NCBI RefSeq assembly: GCF_022024115.1
Contig: NZ_CP091792.1
Span: 2,294,001-2,358,000, forward strand
Direction: 5' to 3'
DNA length: 64,000 nucleotides
Origin: Prevotella communis
Lineage (GTDB): Bacteria; Bacteroidota; Bacteroidia; Bacteroidales; Bacteroidaceae
The number at the start of each line of letters is the position of its first letter. Position 1 is the stretch's first letter. Shown here piece by piece: positions 28,788 to 37,893 of this stretch. Both the position numbers and the translations under genes were made by a program. The notes under the pieces were generated by a model. The model was not told the origin of the DNA, ran no database searches, and was given only the letters and a program-made list of their open reading frames with translations.

Positions 28788-28925
28788 AGCAAAAAACTAG
28801 TTTATTCTCTTCTATAGTATATATATTTTGCCTGCAAATATAAGAAAAAAGAGCCATATTCGGCCATAATTTAAAGAAAACAGAAAATTATTGCAAAAAA
28901 ATTTGTGAGAGTCAGAATTATTTCG

Positions 28926-28933
28926 TACCTTTG
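28926..28933 (+). promoter_or_regulatory. -7 box of the tRNA-Ser/Glu/Glu cluster
   Basis: TACCTTTG lies about 50 nt upstream of mature tRNA-Ser. The three tRNAs that follow, ending at one terminator, form one likely transcript. Confidence 0.75.
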
Positions 28934-28982
28934 CACCCGCATTTGAGCGAGAATGCTTTTCGGACACCTTTAAGGGAACCGA

Positions 28983-29069
28983 GGAAGTTTGGGTGAGTGG
29001 CTGAAACCAGCAGTTTGCTAAACTGCCGTACGGGTTCCCGTACCGGGGGTTCGAATCCCCCAGCTTCCG
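28983..29069 (+). tRNA. tRNA-Ser (GCT)
   Basis: This is an 87-nt class II tRNA. The acceptor stem GGAAGTT pairs with AGCTTCC with discriminator G. Anticodon loop TTTGCTAAA contains GCT, the variable arm is a long GC-rich hairpin (GTACGGGTTCCCGTAC), and the T-loop is TTCGAAT. Confidence 0.97.
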
Positions 29070-29096
29070 CGCTCATAATATTACTGAAGAACCAAT

Positions 29097-29168
29097 GGTC
29101 GATTCATCTAATGGTTAGGATACAAGATTCTCAATCTTGGCATAGGGGTTCGATTCCCCTATCGACTA
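29097..29168 (+). tRNA. tRNA-Glu (CTC), copy 1
   Basis: This is a 72-nt tRNA. Acceptor GGTCGAT pairs with ATCGACT with discriminator A. The anticodon stem CAAGA/TCTTG encloses the loop TTCTCAA, giving anticodon CTC, which reads GAG. It is identical to copy 2. Confidence 0.93.
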
Positions 29169-29208
29169 CGAAAGGGTTCTTTCAAGGTAAAAAGATTTAT
29201 AAATGAAT

Positions 29209-29280
29209 GGTCGATTCATCTAATGGTTAGGATACAAGATTCTCAATCTTGGCATAGGGGTTCGATTCCCCTATCGACTA
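29209..29280 (+). tRNA. tRNA-Glu (CTC), copy 2
   Basis: This is base-for-base identical to copy 1, 40 nt downstream, with different flanks. It is a recent tandem duplication or a gene-converted pair. Confidence 0.93.
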
Positions 29281-29288
29281 CAAAAAAG

Positions 29289-29308
29289 GCTTCTCATTTT
29301 TGAGAAGC
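29289..29308 (+). terminator. Terminator of the tRNA cluster
   Basis: GCTTCTCA/TGAGAAGC with loop TTTT is followed by seven T. Confidence 0.93.
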
Positions 29309-29368
29309 TTTTTTTGTTTTTCAATTCTTAATTCCCACTCGCCTTAGGCGGCACTTCTTACTTAAATC

Positions 29369-30694
29369 CTAACTCCTTTCCACCAAGTCCTCCAGCTTCA
29401 CATCCTTTGCCTGCTTGAGGTAGCCCATGCGCATCACCACAGCACGCCCCCACTCCGCATTCATCAGGTTGCTCAGCGGAAGGTCGAGCTTCCAACTGCC
29501 CTGCGCCTCCAGACGATCAATCATCACACCCACACTGAGATTATCAAGACTCTCGGCAGGCACAAAGACAGAGGTAGCACCCTTCTCATCAGACGATACC
29601 TCGATGACCATTTTAGCCTCGGCCAACTTAAACAGCAGGTCGTTGACAATACGGATGGGGATGCCCGTCTCCTTACGCAGATCATCGGCCGAGGGAGCCG
29701 CCTTGCCATCAGCAAAACGACGACAGATGCGCGACATGAGCAGAGCGGAAATCATCAGCTGGTAGCGATGCGAGATATCATCGGTATGCGCGTCGTAGTC
29801 GTAGAAATCCAGGTTCTGCGACGTATAGGTCAGTTCGGCACCAAACAGGCAGATAGTCCACGATATCTGCACCCAGAGCATAAACAGAGGCAGGGCAGCA
29901 AAAGAACCGTAGATGGCGTTATAGCCAGTGACCCACATCTGAGAATGGATATACACAAACTGCACCATCTGCATGGCGATACCCGAGAGGATGCCTGGCA
30001 CAATGGCGTTCTTCACCTTGACATGCGTATTGGGCATCAAGACGTAGAGGGCGATGAAGAGCAGACACATCAGGAAATATGGCGTGGCATCAATAAAAAA
30101 CTTCAGCGTAGAGCCCAACAGCAGGAAATCGTCCATGGAGTTGGCCATCGTGGCCAGAAACAGGCTGAGACCCGACGACACCACGATGAGGATGGGGAAA
30201 AGAAAGAACATAGACAGATAGTCCGTGATGGTACGGAAGATGCTACGTTTCTTCTTCACCTGCCATATCTCATTAAAAGTCAGCTCGATATTGTTGACCA
30301 GCATCATCACCGTGTAGAGCATAAAGATAAGACCCACACCCAGGAAGATGCCACTCTTGGTATGCACCAGATAACTGTTGACGAAGCCAACGATGACCTC
30401 GGCCACCTGAGGCTGCGACGAAAACGAGTCGAGGAACCATACCTCTATATACTTATTATAGCCGAAGCCGCGCGCTATGGCAAAGACCACAGCCAGGATG
30501 GGCACGATAGCCAGCAGCGTGGAATAGGTAAGCGCCGAGGCCTGATTGACCACACGCTTGGTGGTAAAGAAACGGATAGCCAGTGAGGCCACCTTGATAA
30601 TCTCGTAGCACACACGGCGCACAGGCGACAGTTCCTCATCAGGAATACGCCAGATATCCACCTGCAAGAATCGTATCAGTTTTTTTAGTCCCAT
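29369..30694 (-). CDS. YihY/BrkB-family membrane protein
   Basis: This 441-aa protein has the YihY (BrkB, formerly called RNase BN) fold with about six membrane helices between residues 40 and 300. Conserved family segments include NQASALTYSTLLAIVPILAV and the NAIYGSFAALPLFMLWVQISW helix start. A cytoplasmic C-terminal extension of about 130 residues (from about 310) has a winged-helix-like pattern. The biochemical role of the family is uncertain. It is monocistronic and lies downstream of rnpB on the same strand. Confidence 0.9.
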   Translation of the reverse strand: MGLKKLIRFLQVDIWRIPDEELSPVRRVCYEIIKVASLAIRFFTTKRVVNQASALTYSTLLAIVPILAVVFAIARGFGYNKYIEVWFLDSFSSQPQVAEVIVGFVNSYLVHTKSGIFLGVGLIFMLYTVMMLVNNIELTFNEIWQVKKKRSIFRTITDYLSMFFLFPILIVVSSGLSLFLATMANSMDDFLLLGSTLKFFIDATPYFLMCLLFIALYVLMPNTHVKVKNAIVPGILSGIAMQMVQFVYIHSQMWVTGYNAIYGSFAALPLFMLWVQISWTICLFGAELTYTSQNLDFYDYDAHTDDISHRYQLMISALLMSRICRRFADGKAAPSADDLRKETGIPIRIVNDLLFKLAEAKMVIEVSSDEKGATSVFVPAESLDNLSVGVMIDRLEAQGSWKLDLPLSNLMNAEWGRAVVMRMGYLKQAKDVKLEDLVERS

Positions 30695-30751
30695 AAGCCT
30701 CTATAAAGCGGAAGCCGCTCGACCTTTGGTCGCTTGCACGGCAAGAAATTT

Positions 30752-30778
30752 TTCACTTTTCACTATTCACTTTTCACT
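30752..30778 (-). repeat. 7-bp-period repeat (TTTTCAC) upstream of the YihY gene
   Basis: Tandem TTTTCAC/TATTCAC units lie between rnpB and the YihY gene. The same TTCACTC/TTTTCAC family occurs in-frame inside the primase-like gene near 54425-54450. Confidence 0.7.
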
Positions 30779-30786
30779 AAAAAAAA

Positions 30787-31171
30787 GAAAGCATTGCCCC
30801 TATAAGCCGGGTTCTGTGCCAGCATTGCTGCCGGTGCCTGCCATTTATCTACTACGCATGTCACCATACGTCTCTAGCGTTCTACCCTCCATCGCATCCA
30901 CGAAGGAACTCGGGCGGGCAACCCTGACATGGCGATGGTATACATGAACTTGCGGCCTCCAGTGGGAACAGCACAACGATCACCCGCTGCCTGGTGGTCT
31001 CTTACACCACCTTCTCACCCTTACCTCGCAAGCGAGGCGGTCATTCTCTTCTCCCCTGACCAACTGTCACCAGCTGCTTCTACTTTCAGAAGTGGAGCGC
31101 CCTGTGCCGCCCGGACTTTCCTCTCGTCTCTCCTTTCAGAAAGGCCAGCGACAAGCCGGAGCAGTGCTTTC
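30787..31171 (-). ncRNA. rnpB: RNase P RNA, class A
   Basis: On the minus strand this RNA contains the universal P4 region GAGGAAAGTCCGGGC and the 3' pattern ACAGAACCCGGCTTATAG. The two ends pair as a long P1 helix (5' GAAAGCACTGCTCC with 3' GGGGCAATGCTTTC). It is the catalytic RNA that trims tRNA 5' leaders. A TACCTTTG box at 31178-31185 puts the 5' end close to 31171. The ends are set by P1 pairing and are accurate to a few bases. Confidence 0.95.
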
Positions 31172-31177
31172 AGCCTG

Positions 31178-31185
31178 CAAAGGTA
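31178..31185 (-). promoter_or_regulatory. -7 box of rnpB
   Basis: The minus strand reads TACCTTTG about 7 nt upstream of the predicted 5' end of RNase P RNA. Confidence 0.8.
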
Positions 31186-31335
31186 GTGCAAATCGAGCGA
31201 AAAACCAAATTTATTTGAGTTTTTCCGAGATGCAGCCTACCTTCGACAAAGTCAGAGGTTGTAAAATTAGTGGCCAAAGGAACCAAAAGTATGATGCAAA
31301 GCACAGTAATTAACATTTTTTTTGAAACATACGTA

Positions 31336-31365
31336 TTGTTTTTTCATGACAAATGCTTAATTTTG
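31336..31365 (+). promoter_or_regulatory. Promoter of the Cache-sensor operon
   Basis: TTG (31336-31338) and TAATTTTG (31358-31365) lie 19 nt apart. The -7 box sits inside the longest open frame, so transcription starts near 31372 and the ATG at 31386 is the real start. An in-frame ATG at 31353 is excluded. Confidence 0.7.
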
Positions 31366-31385
31366 CTCACAAATATACTGTGAAC

Positions 31386-32891
31386 ATGCTACGTGCACCT
31401 AAAATAATCAACAAATCACTATCCATAAGGCTTAGTTTGATGATAGTGTTGGCCATGTCTATTTTGCTTCTGGCCTCAATGGTTTGCATGTTGTATTTTT
31501 CCAGGAAAGCCGTTAAGGAAGAGGCCACCCTGAACGCCCAGCAGACACTCGACGGCACCATTTCCCGCATAGACAACGTATTGCTGAGTGCCGAACAGAC
31601 AGCCGGTAATTTCTACTTCATGATGCTTCCCCACCTGAACCAACCAGAGCAGATGTATAAGTTCAGCAGGGAACTGGTAGAGTCAAATCCCTTTATCATC
31701 GGCTGTGCCATCGCCTTTGAACCCGGTTTCTATGAAGAGGGCAAGGAGTTCATGGCTTATTATCACCGTACGGACGAATACGATCCCACACTGGTAAGGT
31801 CAGAGACATTTGGCTACTCACGCTATACCCAGCAGGCGTGGTACAAACAGCCTATACAGACAGGCAAATCGGGATGGATGAACCCCATGTCCGATGTGGA
31901 GGGTGTGACAGAGCCCATCGTCACCTTTGGAATACCCATACACCAGAGTGGCAGCGAGAAGCCCATCGGCGTGATGGGTATCGACGTGTCGCTCAAGTTG
32001 TTGTCAGACGTGGTACTGGCCTCCAAACCCTCGCTCCACTCATACAGCATCCTGTTTGACGGCGACGGTACGTATATCGTTCACCCTGACACCAGCAAAC
32101 TATTCCACCAAACCATCTTCACGCAAGAGGAATACAAGACGGAGGACGGTCTGAAGGAAGCCGCAGACGCCATGCTCAGGGGCGAGTCGGGCTACAGACC
32201 ATTCATGAAGAACGGCGCCAAGCAGTTTATCTTCTACAAGCCCTTTACACGACTTGCCGTGAAGGGTCGCTCCATGGAGACGCTCAACTGGCACGTGGGC
32301 ATCGTCTATCCCAAGGAGGACGTCTATGGCGAGTACGACAACCTGTTGTACTATGTCTTTGCACTCGCCATCGTCGGCCTGATACTGATGTACATACTCT
32401 GTCATGTTATCATACGCTATATGCTGCATCCGCTGAAACTGCTCACCACATCGGCACAGCGCATCGCAGAGGGCAAGTTTGACGAGCGCATCCCTGCCAG
32501 TCACCACTCTAACGAGATAGGACATCTGCAGGACAACTTCAGGGCGATGCAACAGTCGCTGGCTGTAAACATCGGCGAGATGGAACAGCAGAAAGTCACG
32601 CTGCAGAAACGTGCCGACGAACTGAAAAAGGCTTACAACGATATCAAGAAGGCCGACCGCATGAAGACGGCATTCCTGCACAACATGACCAACCAGATGA
32701 TTACGCCGGCAGCGCAGATAGACAAGGATGTAAGCACGATGTTTGCCGGCACCACGTCAACAGACGGCATTCTCACCCTGACGGAGGATGTACAGAAGAA
32801 CGGTGAGGCCATCACCAAACTGCTCAACGACCTGATAAACATGTCGGAAGAGGAAATGAGAAAGGAGGACAGCTATGAAAATGAAGATTAG
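31386..32891 (+). CDS. Cache-HAMP sensor protein with a degenerate, truncated kinase end
   Basis: This 501-aa protein has membrane helices at about 14-37 and 319-346 enclosing a double-Cache periplasmic domain (FGYSRYTQQAWYKQP, GVMGIDVSL). A HAMP linker, a coiled-coil and a HisKA-like helix (about 425-460) follow. In the helix FLHNMTNQMITPA the position of the phosphoacceptor His is Asn436, and no HATPase domain follows. It overlaps the next gene, a complete kinase with the same sensor architecture, by 17 nt. It is probably a paralogue that lost catalysis and may form mixed dimers with it or act as a signal sink, which is inference. Confidence 0.82.
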   Translation: MLRAPKIINKSLSIRLSLMIVLAMSILLLASMVCMLYFSRKAVKEEATLNAQQTLDGTISRIDNVLLSAEQTAGNFYFMMLPHLNQPEQMYKFSRELVESNPFIIGCAIAFEPGFYEEGKEFMAYYHRTDEYDPTLVRSETFGYSRYTQQAWYKQPIQTGKSGWMNPMSDVEGVTEPIVTFGIPIHQSGSEKPIGVMGIDVSLKLLSDVVLASKPSLHSYSILFDGDGTYIVHPDTSKLFHQTIFTQEEYKTEDGLKEAADAMLRGESGYRPFMKNGAKQFIFYKPFTRLAVKGRSMETLNWHVGIVYPKEDVYGEYDNLLYYVFALAIVGLILMYILCHVIIRYMLHPLKLLTTSAQRIAEGKFDERIPASHHSNEIGHLQDNFRAMQQSLAVNIGEMEQQKVTLQKRADELKKAYNDIKKADRMKTAFLHNMTNQMITPAAQIDKDVSTMFAGTTSTDGILTLTEDVQKNGEAITKLLNDLINMSEEEMRKEDSYENED

Positions 32892-34803
32892 ACTGCACCA
32901 CCTTTCCACCAGGCTCGCCTTCGTGATACTGCTGCTGGCAGCACCCGTCTTCATCACGACGATAGGTGCGCTTTTCCTGGAGGCACGACAGGTAATCAGA
33001 CATAAGGCCGTAGGACGTGCCAAGAGTGCGCTGAACGCCAGTATGCAGCGCCTGGACAGAAACCTGCTGGCGGTACAGACGGCCACCGAAGCGTACAGCT
33101 GGGTGCTTGAGGAGCAGTTGCACCCCGACTCATTCCTGACGCTCTCGCACAAGGTGGTGGCCCTGAACCCGCATATAGACGGCTGTTCGGTGAGCGGCGA
33201 ACCTTTCCTGTTTCCCGACAAGGGGCGCTACTACTCGGCCTATACCGTGAGAGAGGACGACAGCGTGAAGACCGTGGTGGAAGATATATATGAATATTTC
33301 CAGAAGTCATGGTACAAACTGCCACACGACCAGGATGCTGCCTGCTGGGAGATATTTTTCGACGAGACCGACTCGCTGACGCTGACCATCGACGGCATGC
33401 TGGCATCGTACGGCCGACCGCTGCACAACCAGGACAACGAGGTGGTGGGCATCATCTCTACAGACCTGTCGCTGCTGAAAATCACAAAGATCATCAATCA
33501 CGAGCGCCCCTACCCCAACAGCTATTTCATGATGCTCGACCACGACGGACGCTACGTGGTGCATCCCGACACTACGCGTCTGTTCAAAAAGACCATCTTC
33601 GACGATGCCGACCCTCGCACGCAGCAGGACCTCATCGCACTGGGTCACCAGATGACGGCCGGCAAGGAAGGAGGCATGGCGGTATATGTTGACGGCAAGG
33701 GTTACTTGGTGTGCTACAAGCCTGTGCCGGGCACTGACTGGAGCCTGGCCATCGTGTGTCCTGACAATGATATCCTGAAGAATTACTACATGCTGACCAA
33801 CATCCTGGTACCCTTGCTGGTCATCGGATTGCTGATCATCGTGCTGCTGTGCTACAGGGCCGTGTCGCAGAGTTTCAGCAGCATCAGAGAACTGCTGGCG
33901 AAAACACGTATGATTGCTGAGGGCAACCTGGAGGTGTATATACGGCGCAGTAAGCGGATTGACGACATTGGACGACTGCAAAACAGTTTTGCCGCCATGC
34001 TACAGGCACTGCAGTTCCACATTGGCATCGTGCGCTTTATCACAGACAAACTGCAGCTGCGCAATAAGGAATTGGAAGAGGCCACGAAACTGGCTCAGGA
34101 GGCCAACAAGCAGAAAACGGCCTTCATTCAGAATGTGTCGCACCAGATACGCACCCCACTGAATATCGTCATGGGATTCTCGCAGGTGCTCCACGATACG
34201 ACAGGAAAGAAGGAGGCGCTGCCCGAAGAGGAGATGAAGAGCATCGTCAGCACAATGGATCATCAGGCAAAACTGCTCCACCGTCTGATCAGCATGCTGT
34301 TTGACAGTTCCGACTCGGGCTTCTCCGAGGAACTGCGCACAGCGCAATTCGACATGGTGAGATGCAACGATATGGCACGCGAGTGTCTGGAATACCTGAA
34401 GAGCCACTACCCCAATATTCACATAGAACTCCAAACGGAGGTCGACGATGATGTCTGTGTAGAGTCCAACCGGGTTTACCTGATACGCTGTCTGAGTGAG
34501 CTGCTGTACAACTCTGCCAAATACTCTGACAGACAGCATATCGTCCTGAGAATCGTACCCACGGGCAGCGCCATACGCTTCATCGTAGAGGATACGGGTA
34601 AAGGTATCTCTGAGCCTTATCGCGACCTGATGTTCAAATTCTTCACAAAGATAGATGACCTGTCTGAGGGTTTGGGATTAGGACTGCCGCTGGCTAAGCG
34701 CCACGCGCTCAACCTGGGTGGCGACCTATGGCTCGACGACAGCTACCAAGAGGGGTGCCGCTTTGTGCTTGAGATTCCGTTAAAGCAGATTGAAAACGAT
34801 TAA
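32875..34803 (+). CDS. Cache-HAMP sensor histidine kinase
   Basis: This 642-aa inner-membrane kinase has a double-Cache sensor between helices at about 15-35 and 304-328, a HAMP domain, a coiled-coil, HisKA with phosphoacceptor His423 in NVSHQIRTPLN, and HATPase_c with ELLYNSAKYS, DTGKGIS and GLGLGLPLAK boxes. It is preceded, with overlap, by a kinase-dead sensor of the same layout. No response regulator is adjacent; nth follows directly, so the partner must be encoded elsewhere. Cache domains usually bind small organic molecules. Confidence 0.92.
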   Translation: MKMKIRLHHLSTRLAFVILLLAAPVFITTIGALFLEARQVIRHKAVGRAKSALNASMQRLDRNLLAVQTATEAYSWVLEEQLHPDSFLTLSHKVVALNPHIDGCSVSGEPFLFPDKGRYYSAYTVREDDSVKTVVEDIYEYFQKSWYKLPHDQDAACWEIFFDETDSLTLTIDGMLASYGRPLHNQDNEVVGIISTDLSLLKITKIINHERPYPNSYFMMLDHDGRYVVHPDTTRLFKKTIFDDADPRTQQDLIALGHQMTAGKEGGMAVYVDGKGYLVCYKPVPGTDWSLAIVCPDNDILKNYYMLTNILVPLLVIGLLIIVLLCYRAVSQSFSSIRELLAKTRMIAEGNLEVYIRRSKRIDDIGRLQNSFAAMLQALQFHIGIVRFITDKLQLRNKELEEATKLAQEANKQKTAFIQNVSHQIRTPLNIVMGFSQVLHDTTGKKEALPEEEMKSIVSTMDHQAKLLHRLISMLFDSSDSGFSEELRTAQFDMVRCNDMARECLEYLKSHYPNIHIELQTEVDDDVCVESNRVYLIRCLSELLYNSAKYSDRQHIVLRIVPTGSAIRFIVEDTGKGISEPYRDLMFKFFTKIDDLSEGLGLGLPLAKRHALNLGGDLWLDDSYQEGCRFVLEIPLKQIEND

Positions 34804-35456
34804 TGAGAAGAGAAGAGAGATACAAACTGGTATTAGACTATTTTAGGAAGGAGATGCCCGAGGTGGACACAGAACTGACGTATGGCAGTGTGTTTCAACT
34901 ACTGGTGGCTGTGGTGCTGAGTGCACAGTGCACGGACAAACGCGTGAACCAGGTGACACCCGAACTGTTTCAGCGCTATCCTGACGCGCAGCACATGGCA
35001 CAGGCCGAACCCGACGAGATACTGGATTACATCAGTAGCGTGAGCTACCCTAACGCGAAGGCGAAACATTTGTCGGAGATGGCTCGACTGCTGATGGAGC
35101 GGCATCAAGGTCAGGTGCCTCAGGATATGAATGCGCTACTGGATTTGCCTGGCGTGGGACGGAAGACGGCCAACGTGATGCAAGCTGTAGCCTTTGGGCA
35201 GTCGGCTATGCCTGTAGATACGCATGTGTATAGGGTGAGCCACAGGTTAGGACTGGTCACGAAAAAGGAAAACACGCCCTACAAGGTGGAGATGATGTTA
35301 AGAAAACACATTCCTGAGCAGGAGATGGCGCAGGCCCACCACTGGCTGCTGCTCCACGGACGCTATGTATGCACATCGCGCAAGCCGCATTGCGAGAAAT
35401 GCGCGCTGGAGCCATTATGTCCAAAGTATTTAGAGGATTCAAGATTAGAACACTGA
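34803..35456 (+). CDS. nth: Endonuclease III
   Basis: This 217-aa protein has the HhH-GPD motif LPGVGRKTANVMQAVAFG with the catalytic Lys and, just after, the catalytic Asp in PVDTHVYRV. The C-terminal iron-sulfur cluster has the spacing CTSRKPHCEKCALEPLC. It removes oxidised pyrimidines and nicks the abasic site. Its start shares one base with the kinase stop (TAATG), so it is translationally coupled. ispE follows 14 nt downstream. Confidence 0.97.
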   Translation: MRREERYKLVLDYFRKEMPEVDTELTYGSVFQLLVAVVLSAQCTDKRVNQVTPELFQRYPDAQHMAQAEPDEILDYISSVSYPNAKAKHLSEMARLLMERHQGQVPQDMNALLDLPGVGRKTANVMQAVAFGQSAMPVDTHVYRVSHRLGLVTKKENTPYKVEMMLRKHIPEQEMAQAHHWLLLHGRYVCTSRKPHCEKCALEPLCPKYLEDSRLEH

Positions 35457-35470
35457 GATAAAAAGAAAAA

Positions 35471-36301
35471 ATGATTGTATTTCCTATTGCAAAGATTAAT
35501 TTAGGACTGAATGTCGTAGAACGCCGGCCAGACGGCTATCACAATCTGGAGACCGTATTTTTCCCTGTAGAACTGAAGGATGCACTGGAGGTGCAAGAGA
35601 TGAACGAGGCGTTCCCCTCGCCCTTCGACTGTGACCTGAAGGTAACGAATATCCATATTGAGGGCGACGAGCAGCGCAACCTGGTGGTGAGGGCCTATAA
35701 CCTGCTGAAACAGGACTTTCCACAGATGCCACGCGTACATGCACACCTCTATAAGGCTATTCCCACGCAGGCCGGCATGGGAGGCGGGTCGAGCGACTGT
35801 GCCGCAATGTTGCTGGCGCTGAATGAGATGTGCCACTTAGGACTGACAGAACAGCAGTTGATTGACTATGCCGCACGCCTGGGTGCCGACTGTCCGATAT
35901 TCATCCTGAACAAACCGGCTTATGCCGAGGGTATCGGAGAGCGTCTGCAGACGATAGATGTGAACCTGAAGGGCTACTACCTGGCTATCGTCAGACCTGA
36001 CATCCCAGTGCCTACGAAAGAGGCGTTTTCACGTATTGTACCCCAGAAGCCCGCGAAGAACTGTCGTACCATCGTCAGTCAGCCTATTGAGACATGGCGC
36101 GACGAACTGGTGAATGATTTCGAGACGAGCGTCTTTGCCCTGCACCCCGAGATAGGACAAATAAAAGAACGGCTCTACCAGATGGGAGCCGTCTATGCCG
36201 CTATGAGTGGTAGTGGCAGTGCGCTGTTTGGCATCTTCCGCGAAGAGCCAGACCTCAGAGCCGACTTTGGCACGATGTATAACAAGGTGCTTAGGCTATG
36301 A
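35471..36301 (+). CDS. ispE: 4-diphosphocytidyl-2-C-methyl-D-erythritol kinase
   Basis: This 276-aa GHMP kinase has the N-terminal PIAKINLGLNVVERRPDGYHNL motif (Lys and Asn for substrate) and the ATP-binding loop QAGMGGGSSDCAA. A C-terminal SGSGSALFGIF glycine-rich segment completes the fold. It performs the ATP-dependent step of the MEP isoprenoid pathway. Its 3' end overlaps the converging PqqD-like gene by 11 nt. Confidence 0.96.
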   Translation: MIVFPIAKINLGLNVVERRPDGYHNLETVFFPVELKDALEVQEMNEAFPSPFDCDLKVTNIHIEGDEQRNLVVRAYNLLKQDFPQMPRVHAHLYKAIPTQAGMGGGSSDCAAMLLALNEMCHLGLTEQQLIDYAARLGADCPIFILNKPAYAEGIGERLQTIDVNLKGYYLAIVRPDIPVPTKEAFSRIVPQKPAKNCRTIVSQPIETWRDELVNDFETSVFALHPEIGQIKERLYQMGAVYAAMSGSGSALFGIFREEPDLRADFGTMYNKVLRL

Positions 36302-36557
36302 TGCCTGCCTCCTGCCACTTGGCAATGAGTTGGGTGGCATCCTGACGGGCAGTAGCCTCATCAATATCATATTCCTCAAGGAGCAGTTTCGTCAGCGTGT
36401 CAGCGTCAAAATCTGCTCCTTGAATGTGTTGCCACAGGTAGGCAGCCGACTCGTTCATGCTGATGATACGACTGAAATCAATATTCTCAATACCTTCTGC
36501 CACGATGATATTCTCACCGCAGATGGTACGCAATTTAAAACCTTTCTTTGTCTTCAT
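36291..36557 (-). CDS. PqqD-family protein (RiPP recognition element-like)
   Basis: This 88-aa protein has the winged-helix PqqD fold: MKTKKGFKLRTICGENIIVAEG split strands, then SRIISMNESAAYLWQHI and a C-terminal helix ending in TQLIAKWQEAGII. PqqD-type domains bind leader peptides of ribosomally made, modified peptides. ATG 36557 is chosen because upstream codons lie inside the preceding gene and lack PqqD character, and it gives an ATGA-type 4-nt overlap. It is the last of four overlapping genes (secreted protein, HprK-like kinase, S24/S26 peptidase, PqqD). Confidence 0.85.
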   Translation of the reverse strand: MKTKKGFKLRTICGENIIVAEGIENIDFSRIISMNESAAYLWQHIQGADFDADTLTKLLLEEYDIDEATARQDATQLIAKWQEAGIIA

Positions 36558-37033
36558 TTGAATCGTTGGGGTATATGGGGATAAATAATAAATAGCAGGT
36601 AACGACGGAGGGGATAGAGGCGCGTCCACCACCAGGAATAGAGGCGCCACTTACGTCCGTCAGTACGGTCGAGCGTCTGTCTGCCCTTCCGATAAAAGCC
36701 CACGGCCTTTGCCCTGATGTCACTCAGCATACAGTGTTCGTCGCTGAGGTTGCCATCGCCACGAAGGGTCACCTGTCTGCCCTCGATACGGATGATGCGA
36801 TGGAGCACGAAGAGACCCTTTGAAATCTCGGCCAGCACGGCATCGCCCACCTGCGGATGGTCGCAAAGCTGCAGCAGGGCCTTGTCGCGCCCGTCTTCCA
36901 GGAAGGGGCGCATACTGCGTCCACGCAAGGGAAGAGTGGCTGTATGCCCTTCGTTCAACTGCTCTATGACAAAGGGCAGGAACACATCATTGGGCATCTG
37001 GACGGTCTTTATCTGGTGATGGTCTTGTGGCAT
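36554..37033 (-). CDS. S24/S26-family peptidase
   Basis: This 159-aa protein has the serine protease fold of LexA/signal-peptidase families. Ser40 in LRGRSMRPFLEDG is the nucleophile. The general-base position appears as His78 in FVLHRIIR, as in Ser-His signal peptidases, and GDAVLAEI and LRGDGN are typical strands. It could process a precursor peptide or a membrane-linked substrate. A hydrophobic/aromatic C-terminus (about 135-157) may touch the membrane. It overlaps the kinase stop by 25 nt and the PqqD start by 4 nt. Confidence 0.85.
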   Translation of the reverse strand: MPQDHHQIKTVQMPNDVFLPFVIEQLNEGHTATLPLRGRSMRPFLEDGRDKALLQLCDHPQVGDAVLAEISKGLFVLHRIIRIEGRQVTLRGDGNLSDEHCMLSDIRAKAVGFYRKGRQTLDRTDGRKWRLYSWWWTRLYPLRRYLLFIIYPHIPQRFK

Positions 37034-37893
37034 AGCACGGCTGCTTCTTGATCAGGTAAACAATACAGGGTATAGACAGGGGTGGTCTCGATGATACGTG
37101 ACACGGCATCGCACAGGTGGTTGTAGATTACCGCGTCCCACTTCATGCTGCTACAGGCTGGAAGCACGGAGGCGAAAGCCTGAACGGGGCCCAGTTGCTC
37201 AATACGGTTCTGGGGGGCACGCTCTATACGGGTGACAGCACCCAGGCGGGCACGCACAGGACGATAGCAGGGCGTCTTACCACTCCAGGGAGAGCCAAAG
37301 ATATAGGGCAGTCCGTCGTCCATGATTCGAACGATAGGATTATCATCGTTCATCAGCTGGCAGTCCTCGATATGTTTCAGCCAGAGCGAGGAATGTGTGC
37401 TCTTGCCGGTACCACTCTGGGCAATAAACGGATAGCCATAGCCATGATGCATGATGGTAGAGGCATGAATCAGCATGGTGTGCCGATAGGCCCCAGCAAA
37501 GGCATAGGCCAGCATCAGGGCATCATTAAGTCCGAAGGAGCGCATCAGCCAGTCGCCATTCAGCGCACAACGACAATCGGAGAAATCGCTATTGGCAATC
37601 AACAGACAGCAGTCGCGATCGTGGATATCACGGATGATAAACTGATAGCCTCCGTCAGGCAACTGATAGACCAGGGTGTCGCCATTGCCAGTATCAAACT
37701 TCCTGACGAGTTTCTTGTTGCCCGCAGGACGGATGGTGTCATCGACAGTCAGCGTGAAAAGAAAATCATCCGACTCCTGACAGCACTGAAACGCTCCAAA
37801 GGAAGGGAGCAGCGTCATTGAGTTGACAGTGGTGTCAGCGAACCGGATGCAGACTTGATGCCCTGCAATGAGAAAGACATTACTGTTCGGCAT
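37009..37893 (-). CDS. HprK-like serine kinase / PEP-carboxykinase-fold protein
   Basis: This 294-aa protein has a Walker A motif, AQSGTGKST at residues 158-166, in the context FIAQSGTGKSTHSSLWLKH followed by DDNPIVRIMDDG. This matches HPr kinase/phosphorylase-like domains found beside PqqD and peptidases in RiPP clusters, where some of them phosphorylate lasso peptides. The N-terminal 120 residues are an unassigned domain. A PTS HPr role is less likely given the neighbours. It overlaps the upstream secreted-protein gene by 14 nt. Confidence 0.8.
   Translation of the reverse strand: MPNSNVFLIAGHQVCIRFADTTVNSMTLLPSFGAFQCCQESDDFLFTLTVDDTIRPAGNKKLVRKFDTGNGDTLVYQLPDGGYQFIIRDIHDRDCCLLIANSDFSDCRCALNGDWLMRSFGLNDALMLAYAFAGAYRHTMLIHASTIMHHGYGYPFIAQSGTGKSTHSSLWLKHIEDCQLMNDDNPIVRIMDDGLPYIFGSPWSGKTPCYRPVRARLGAVTRIERAPQNRIEQLGPVQAFASVLPACSSMKWDAVIYNHLCDAVSRIIETTPVYTLYCLPDQEAAVLCHKTITR

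Noticed and set aside
29768..30586. A 272-codon plus-strand frame opposite the YihY gene.
   Set aside because: Very rich in His, Asp and Gln, as expected from antisense reading of a membrane-protein gene; no domain or start signal.
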